Source: Edaphochlamys debaryana (taxonomy: Eukaryota > Chlorophyta > Chlorophyceae > Chlamydomonadales). Taken from it: 64,000 nt of DNA. The notes under the pieces were generated by a model. That model was not told where the DNA came from. It saw only the letters and a list, made by a program, of their open reading frames with translations, and searched no databases. The stretch spans positions 868,001 to 932,000 of the forward strand of contig JAEHOE010000010.1 of NCBI GenBank assembly GCA_016858145.1, given 5' to 3'. The translations under genes were made by a program, and so were the position numbers. Positions 57,501-64,000 of the stretch are shown piece by piece. Each line of letters begins with the position of its first letter. The stretch's first letter is position 1.

Positions 57501-58914
57501 GTCCCGGCGTCCGGCTGCAGCCCCTTGGCGCCCATGTGCGCCCACAGCTCGTCCACCGCCGCCACCAGCTCCTCGCGGCTGGGCGGGGGGCCCGTGGGGG
57601 CCGGCACCTGCGGGGGCTTACCTGCGTGTGTGGACAAGGGGGAAGCCGGCGGGGCGGGAGAGCGTGTTCAAGAGGCCGGCGTGGCAGCCCGCTGGACACT
57701 GGGGCAGGGGCAGGGGCGCTGGCTTTGATGCCAGGAGAGCCTCAATTCCCTGCCATGCCCTGGGCTCAGCCTTCGCTCCAAGGCCTGCCCATTCAGAGCT
57801 TCCCTCCCTGGGCCTCAAGCGAGGCCCCGGGCTGGGCACAGCTGGGCCTGGCTGGGCCCCACATGCGCCCGCCCCAAGCCCCAGCGCCATTCTATGCCAT
57901 GCCTTGCCAGCGACCGCCCTTGCTGCCATGCCGAGCCAGGGCCCATGCGTTTTCCACCACCCTGCCAGGCACCCCCTGCCCAGCCGCCCCACTCACGCTT
58001 GCCGCCCTTTTGCTTCTTGCCCGCCTCCGCCGGCTGCTCCGGCTCCTCCTGGGGGGCCTCCGCGGGCACCTCCGGGGGCGGCAGCGGCGGTTGGCCGCGA
58101 GCGTAACGCTCCCACTGCTCACTACCCGCCGCGAGGTACAGCAGGTTGTTGATCACCCCCGTGGGTACGGAGAGGCCGTCCGCGACCATCTCCCGAAACG
58201 TCGTCATGCCGTACTGCCGCACAGTTGTGTTGGGGCGCGGATGAGGAGGGCGGGGTCGCGGGGTGTGGTGAGGGGCGCAATGGGTTCGCGTGGATGGGGG
58301 TCGGGGGCGGGAGGTGGGGACAACGGGTGACCGGGAGGAGAGGGCAACCCCGCACGCGCTGCACGCTGCCCACACCTGCAGGTTATTCATCTTGATGGCT
58401 TGGTGCAGCACAGCTATCTGCGGGCAAAGTTCAGCAATTGCATAAGTGCTGTTTGCGGGAAGCAAAGCAGGCTGTCTGCGGAGCAGCGGTGCCACCAGCG
58501 TGTCTGGGAGGCCCCGCCGGGCCCAAATGCCTCTGGGCCCTCCACCCCTAACCGGGGGACGCCGTCAGACGTCCATGACTCTATCACTCACCCGCCCAGC
58601 GTCCTGGTTGCGCTTTCCGCCCTTCTTGCCGCCGCCGTCGCCGCCCTGCGGGCCGGCGCCATCCTGGGCGGCGCCGTTGGTAGCCGGACCGTCGCCTGCG
58701 TCCATCCCCCCGTGGGCCCCCCGGTAAGCTTGCGCAGTCTCGCCGCTGGAGTCCTTGGTCCCCCTGATGTGTTGGCAACTTGCGAGCCGCCAGGCGCTGC
58801 GAGCTTGCCACTTCCGGCGCCGGTCGGCAGCCCGCAATCGCTACATCCGCACCTGTCTTCTGGCGCTTCGCCAAGGGCTCCGCCTTGGCAGGCTCCTCGC
58901 TTCCACTCATTTCG
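54502..58914 (-). CDS. PRORP: Protein-only RNase P (PRORP)
   Basis: Removes 5' leaders from precursor tRNAs. Exons from the 3' end: 54502-54880, 55085-55206, 55427-55580, 55768-55851, 56099-56429, 56656-56815, 57078-57137, 57440-57621, 57997-58213, 58376-58417, 58592 to ~58757, and a first exon starting ATG at 58914 whose end is uncertain. Order: basic start with a possible nuclear signal (AKRQKTG), Gly/Ala-rich linker, helical PPR-type region (GLQPDAGTYLGLARREAL), Ala-rich insert, then the NYN metallonuclease with DVLVDAANVAFFGQN, ANDDWFWLYA and LLISNDLLRDH, which supply the conserved catalytic Asp residues. Downstream, KERH and WVCV fit the His and Cys of the structural zinc site. The usual CxxC partner reads RCEAAG, with the second Cys missing. 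No clear organelle presequence is seen. Confidence 0.93.
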
Positions 58915-61324
58915 ACTATCTCGTTAAGCGGGCTTACAGCGACAGGGCTCCCGCGCCTGTCACCGCTGCGCCCAACCGGCGGCGGAGCTCTAGCCCCAGG
59001 GCCTGTCGACAAAGGTATAAGTTTTGTCTGTATAGGTTGAAGGACTCGGTGGCCGCGCAGGCGGATTATGTGAGCGAACACCGCCTTGCGGCACAGAAGC
59101 ATGGAGGCGAGCGTCAACGCAGCATCAGGTGAAGTAGGGTCGGATGCAAGGGGCTTGAAGAGGCGATGCGAGCGATGTGGAAAGCTAGGCCCGGTTTGGC
59201 CCGGATGCGGCTGAGGGCAAACGGTCATGTGGCACGGCATGGTCCTCCCCGTTTCTCCCAGCCCTCCCCCGCCAAAGACGCCTGGCAGTCCCTTGGTCTC
59301 GACTGACCTGTTCCCGGGGGACTGGGAGCGGCCCAGGTTGACTGGTGGCTGGGGGGCAGAGGCGCATGTCCCCGCACACGCTCAGGGCCGATCACGGCCA
59401 GCGTGAGCCAGCTGCCTGGGCAGGCCTGGGCCTGGATGCCCCCCCCCCCACACACCAGCCTGTGTAAGCTCTCTCGCTCTCCTTGCATGCTCCGGGCAGT
59501 GCAGCAGTACGTCTGTGCCCTTGGTGACGAGAGCGGCGCATCCTTGCTCCTTACGCCAGCTCCATCTTGGCATTAGGTATGGATGGGGAGCCAGCAATCA
59601 GCAAGAACTGTAGCATCCCGCCGGCTCTGTCAGGCAGGGGCACCGTTGCAGGCAAGTGCACTTTGCCCCAGCCTCGTATCCCATGCCCTCAATGCTTCAA
59701 GGGCTACCGGTATTGCGGAAGCGTGGTATCCCAGACGGAAAGCTGCACTTCACATTGACTCGGAACGGGAGTTCTCAAGCCGCAACTTGGCACGGATGAG
59801 CCACACAAGCCGGGGCCGCCATCATAACTTACCGCCTGGCAGCCCTCTGCATCAAGTTCTGCGAGTGTTCTCAGTCAGCACCCAGGTCTGGGGTCACGCC
59901 AAGGACAAACCCCTTGGGACGAACCCTCAGCCCTCAGCAAACCTAGGCGGCTACAAACCTAGCCTACCCGACCTACGTCCACCAGTACGTAGGCCACCAA
60001 AGCGTCGGGGGCTAACGCACGCAAACCACGCATCTCCTTCCCCGCGTCCAAGATCCCGTGCGTCCTGCGCGCCATCGCTCGCCAATTCGCCTCGACGTCA
60101 AACCCAACAAGTGCAGCAACTCATCTTTGCTTTCGCGGCATTCGTCACCACCCCGACACGAGGGTTCGACGCCACCCCACGCACGCTTCGCATGCCGGCC
60201 CTTGAGAGGCGCTACGCTTTCACAGCGCGCGCCCGAGCACATGGTTCCGCCTTTCCCAGCCTCTGCACTACGCAGTGCTACCCCTGCCTTGCCCATGCGT
60301 TCCCGCCTACGGCAGACCCGCCAGCGCATTCGCCCGCTCCGTCCTGTCCCGCGCGCGAATGAGAACACCATTAATCACAGGCCTTCGCGGCCCCAGCGGA
60401 CAGTCCCACCAACTGGATGCTACCCGCCCCAACTGGCTAGCTGCAGCCCATCACCGATGAAAGCCTAACAAGGCCGCACCACGCTATGCGGCCAGCGCTT
60501 CTTCCGCGCCGTTGTCCGTGTGCGGCCTTCTGCCCTCCCTCTACCGTACCTCCAAATCCCCATGAGGATCCTGGCGTGAGCCACGCATATGAGCTTCGCC
60601 GCGCGCCAGGCGGCTGCCGCCTTGTCACCCCGGCCCCGCTCGGCCCCAGACCAAGCGCAGGCTTGGCCGCGGCCCGCGGAAGACAGGCCAAGCCCTCGGC
60701 CGGGGGCTGCCGGGTTAAAGCCGCACGCTGGATGTCGTCTGCCTCCTCCTCCACATCCTCTTCTGCAACCGCCGCTGCGCCGACCAGATCCGTCTCGAAA
60801 GCGCTGTCTGGTCCAAGCGCTGCAAGGGCTGCCTGGTCCAGAGGCGCCGCGCTTCGTCGCGTTAAGCCCCCGCTCCAATCGAGCGCCGGGTCGCCAGCGG
60901 CCCGCGTGCCGGCTGCCTCCCGCTTCCACGCCGTGCACGCCGCCGCCACCGCGCCCAGGAGCAGCAATCCGCGGCAAGCCCGCCCACTGTGAGCCGCCCG
61001 GACGTGACAGGGTTCCGGACGTGGAGCCGCTGACCGGGCGGTGCCCTGGCAGGCGCATGTCCCGGTCCGGGTCCCGGCCCCGCCGCGCTCATGCGTGTCG
61101 CTTGCGTCGGACCGCCCCCGCCCCGCGCCGCGAGGCGGGGCGCCCTCAGCCTCCTGCGCCCCTCATGCGGCATGGCGCCTGCAGGCCGGCACGGCCGCGG
61201 GCATGCGCCCGCCCGCACACTCCTCCTCCCGCATCCCACCCTGCCGCGGCTCCGCCTGCCCACCCAGCGCCGGACCCCGCGCGGAGGCACACGTGCGCGC
61301 CCGCCCGCGCGCGCGTGAGCACGC
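58915..61324. other. 2.4-kb intergenic region
   Basis: Contains the promoter of the RNase P gene and the 3' UTR of the MAP kinase kinase. A minus-strand open stretch at 60437-60967 has no ATG start but encodes a hydrophobic LLLLGAVAAA segment and an acidic EEDVEEEADD segment; it could be an exon of an unmodelled small gene. Nothing else is supported. Confidence 0.5.
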
Positions 61325-64000
61325 CTACTTGTGCCCGTGCCCGTGCGCATGGGCGTGGGCCGCGGCGGCGGCCGTAACCGGCTCGAGCACCTCCCGCAGC
61401 GAGGCGTTGGGGTACATCTTGAGGAAGGGGTGCTGCGCCAGCGCCGCCACCGTGGGCCGCGCCTTGGCGTCCTTCTGCAGGCACTGCCCCACGAAGTCCA
61501 CCAGCTCGGGCGAGAACTGCTCCGCGGGCAGGCAGGGGGGCGGCTCCATGACGATGTACTCGAGCAGCTCCCAGAAGCCCAGGTTGACGCCCGTCTCGCC
61601 TGGGGGCGGGGGCGGGAGCGGGGGTCAGGGTGGGAGAGCAAGGGATGGTTGTTGTGTGGTGGTCTTGTGTGGTGTGCAGGAGGGGCGGAAGGGGCGGAGG
61701 GGGTGCCAGGGAAGGGCAACAGGCGTTGGGCCGGGACGAGTGGTGGTGGGGGTGGTCAGCAGTGCAATGCAGGCAAGGAAAGCGTGGGAAAGGGAGGCGT
61801 CTAGGGATCAAGGCATGTTGCCTGGAGACGAAGCGCCATGGGGTTTCGCCCTCAAGGTTCATGCTTGTGCTGAGGGGAACCAGTACACGGCAGCCATATC
61901 CTGATGTGGGTCGGCGTCGGGCCAGGGCGCCAACCACGAATTCGGCGGCATGGGGTTCCGCCTGTACATGAACCCCCGCAGTCTCGCATCGGGGCCCATA
62001 GCAGGGCAGCTGTTTCTCAATGTGGGTCGGCGATGCACCCCTGCAGTCTCGCATCGGGGCCCATAGCAAGACAGCTGTTTCTGGATGTGGGTCAGCGATG
62101 CACCCCCGCAGTCTCGCATCGGGGCCCATAGCATGGCAGCTGTTTCCCGATGTGGGTCGGCGATGCACCCCCGCAGTCTCGCATCGGGGCCCATAGCATG
62201 GCAGCTGTTTCTGGATGTGGGGCTGCGCCAATTCCACCGACCCGGGCTGCCCGCAGTGTCGACTGCAAAGCTCATGAGCCCACTAACGCCGGGATGGGTG
62301 CATACTGTCGCCGCGCCCGCTTCGTCCCCACGACCCCGGGCCCCAGCCCGAGGCCTGCCGTTGCGCGCCGCTCCGCACCTGGCGGCGGATAGGGGAAGCG
62401 CCCCAGCGCGCACTCCAGCAGCGTCAGGCCCAGGCTCCAGAGGTCGCTGTCGAAGGAGTACGAGTCACCCTTGATGCGCTCCGGACTCATGTAGCTGGGG
62501 GATGGGAGGGGCGAAGATGGGTGGGGCGGAGTGCGGGCGCCGTTGAGACACCAAGACCAAACGGACAGGGCGGTTGACGCCAGGTGTGGGGCGCTACTGC
62601 ACAGCACGGGTGCCCGCTCGGTCAGGGCCGAGCTTGCGGCCCCTGCAGCATCCAGCGCGCCAACCGCCTGCCATCATGCGTACCCCTGCTCCGCCCACGG
62701 CGGCCGGGGCGCCACTCACGTGACTGTCCCCACCCAGGACAGGCAGTTGGACACTGACGAGGCCAGCTGCCCCGACACCCCGAAGTCCGAGATCTTGACC
62801 TGCGGGGGTGGGGGGTCACGGTCGGGGGTATGGGCGGGGCGGGTCGGCATGAAGCATGAGGCGGATGAGAGGCATGAGGTGGGATGGGATGGGAGGTGTC
62901 GCGAGGTTCAGACAGTGGCCCCAGAGCCGTCCCTCAGTGGCCGACCAGGGTCCAGACGGCTGGAGGCCCGACCCCGCCGCGTCAGCAGGGCACGTGTCGC
63001 CGTGTTGCCCGCGTGCCCTGACCCGAAGCTCTAGGCCGCAGCTCCAGGCTCCGCCCGACCCCTTGTCCCCAACTAGTTCCAGGCCGCACCTCCCGGCCAC
63101 CGGCGGCACCCCGCCGCGAGGCCGCGCTCACCTCCCCTGCGCCGTTGAGGAGCAGGTTGCTGGGCTTGATGTCCCGGTGGACCACCTGCAGGGGATGGGC
63201 GACGAGGCGGCGGCAAGCAGGGATGAAAGGCAGGGCGGGGACACCCGTATGATGCCCCCACCGGGGAACCCTGCGTCAAGGGCCCTGCAATTTGCTGAGG
63301 TAAGGACGTGCGGCCCGTGACAACGTAAGGGGGGCCTTGGCCTGCCCTCACCCACCAAGCGCAAGTGGTGCCTCACCCCTGCCTCGCTCCTCCCACATCG
63401 CCGTTGCCTCCCTCCCTTTCTCCTTCACCTCCCTTTCTCGCAGAGCCCCCCTCCCCAACTTGTGCTTGCCGGCCCCTCCCCTCAAGCTCGCCTCCCTTGT
63501 CTGTTCCTTCCTCCAATCAAGCCCTTGCAGCCTCCCTCCCTCCCTCCCTCCCTTTCCCCTCCCTCCCTATCCCCTCCCTATCCCCCTCCCTTCTTTGGGC
63601 CAGGCGACGCGATCCCGCTCAGCAGCACTCCCTCCCTCCCTCCCTCCCACCTTGAGCTCCTTGTGCAGGTACTGCAGCCCCGCCACCAGCTGCCGAGCGA
63701 TGTGCGCAATCACGGGCTCGGGCAGCCCCGGCCCCGCCAGCTTCTCACCCCCCTTGGACTCGCCCCGCGCCCCGCCGCCTTGCCCGCCGCCGCCCGCGCC
63801 CGCCGCGCCGCCGCCGGCCCCCCCTGCCGCCGCCGCTGCCACGCTGGCCGCCAGGCTGCCCTTCTGGCTGCTGGCGTTATGGAGGCGGTGCGGCTGCTGC
63901 TGCTGGTACTGCCGCATGCGGGCCTGCGGGCGGGAGGGCGGGGCGGGGCAGAGGTGGTGAGGTGATGGGGTGGTGTTTGAACTGGCGGCGTTGAAGCGGG
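61325..64000 (-). CDS. MAP kinase kinase, 5'-partial
   Basis: Dual-specificity kinase that activates a MAP kinase in a phosphorylation cascade. Exons in the window: 63651-63923, 63132-63185, 62720-62799, 62379-62494, 61325-61599 (TAG). The ATP-binding lobe lies beyond 64000. Visible: a Gly/Ala-rich insert, then [16 protein letters not shown], the catalytic loop [26 protein letters not shown], the activation segment [25 protein letters not shown] (S-x5-S as in plant MAPKKs), [23 protein letters not shown], and a standard end of the C-lobe ([16 protein letters not shown]). The tail ends in a His/Ala-rich stretch. The intron at 61600-62378 holds a 65-bp minisatellite. All phases agree and key catalytic residues are intact, so the gene should be active. 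Confidence 0.94.
61966..62222. repeat. 65-bp minisatellite in MAPKK intron
   Basis: The marker GTCTCGCATCGGGGCCCATA starts at 61981, 62046, 62111 and 62176, an exact 65-bp period over about four copies with a few substitutions. It lies entirely inside an intron. The period is not a multiple of three and there are no variable spacers. Confidence 0.95.

Noticed and set aside
61966..62222. Possible CRISPR array
   Set aside because: Units are contiguous 65-bp copies without unique spacers, in a eukaryotic intron; it is a minisatellite.

Overview
This is nuclear DNA of a very GC-rich, intron-dense green alga, most likely a chlamydomonadalean/volvocalean species. The evidence is: genes broken into many short exons by small GT-AG introns with G-rich starts and pyrimidine-rich ends; a plant-lineage gene set (protein-only RNase P, a PsbP-like thylakoid lumen protein, a MAP kinase kinase, a receptor-like TKL-type kinase of the kind expanded in volvocine algae); and a TGTAA-like poly(A) motif after some genes. 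I rebuilt gene models by hand; almost every exon chain closes in phase.

Layout: 1-7897 (+) is the 3' part of an inositol polyphosphate 5-phosphatase. 7961-11191 is a near-perfect inverted repeat (two 1472-bp arms, 287-bp spacer) carrying one tRNA-Gln(CUG) per arm, transcribed outward. 12024-15287 (+) is a short-chain dehydrogenase. It converges on 16570-21160 (-), a 3-phosphoglycerate dehydrogenase of the short, bacterial-like type. 22401-29152 (-) is eIF3a. 31686-37748 (-) is a single-pass receptor-like kinase. 38369-40721 (-) and 42630-44089 (-) are two paralogues of an unrecognised protein family. 45142-47998 (-) is a histidine phosphatase; one of its introns holds a recent partial copy of the receptor kinase's first exons. 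48185-50260 (+) is a PsbP-domain protein transcribed divergently from the phosphatase. 50261-54501 is gene-poor with dispersed repeats and orphan ORFs. 54502-58914 (-) is protein-only RNase P. 61325 to beyond 64000 (-) is the C-terminal part of a MAP kinase kinase.

The genes do not form a pathway. The window is a mix of housekeeping genes (eIF3a, RNase P, serine synthesis, tRNA-Gln), signalling genes (5-phosphatase, receptor kinase, MAPKK) and lineage-specific material. The parts that most deserve follow-up are the tRNA palindrome, the unknown two-member family, the kinase-ectodomain copy nested in the phosphatase intron, and the repeat-rich 50.3-54.5 kb block.
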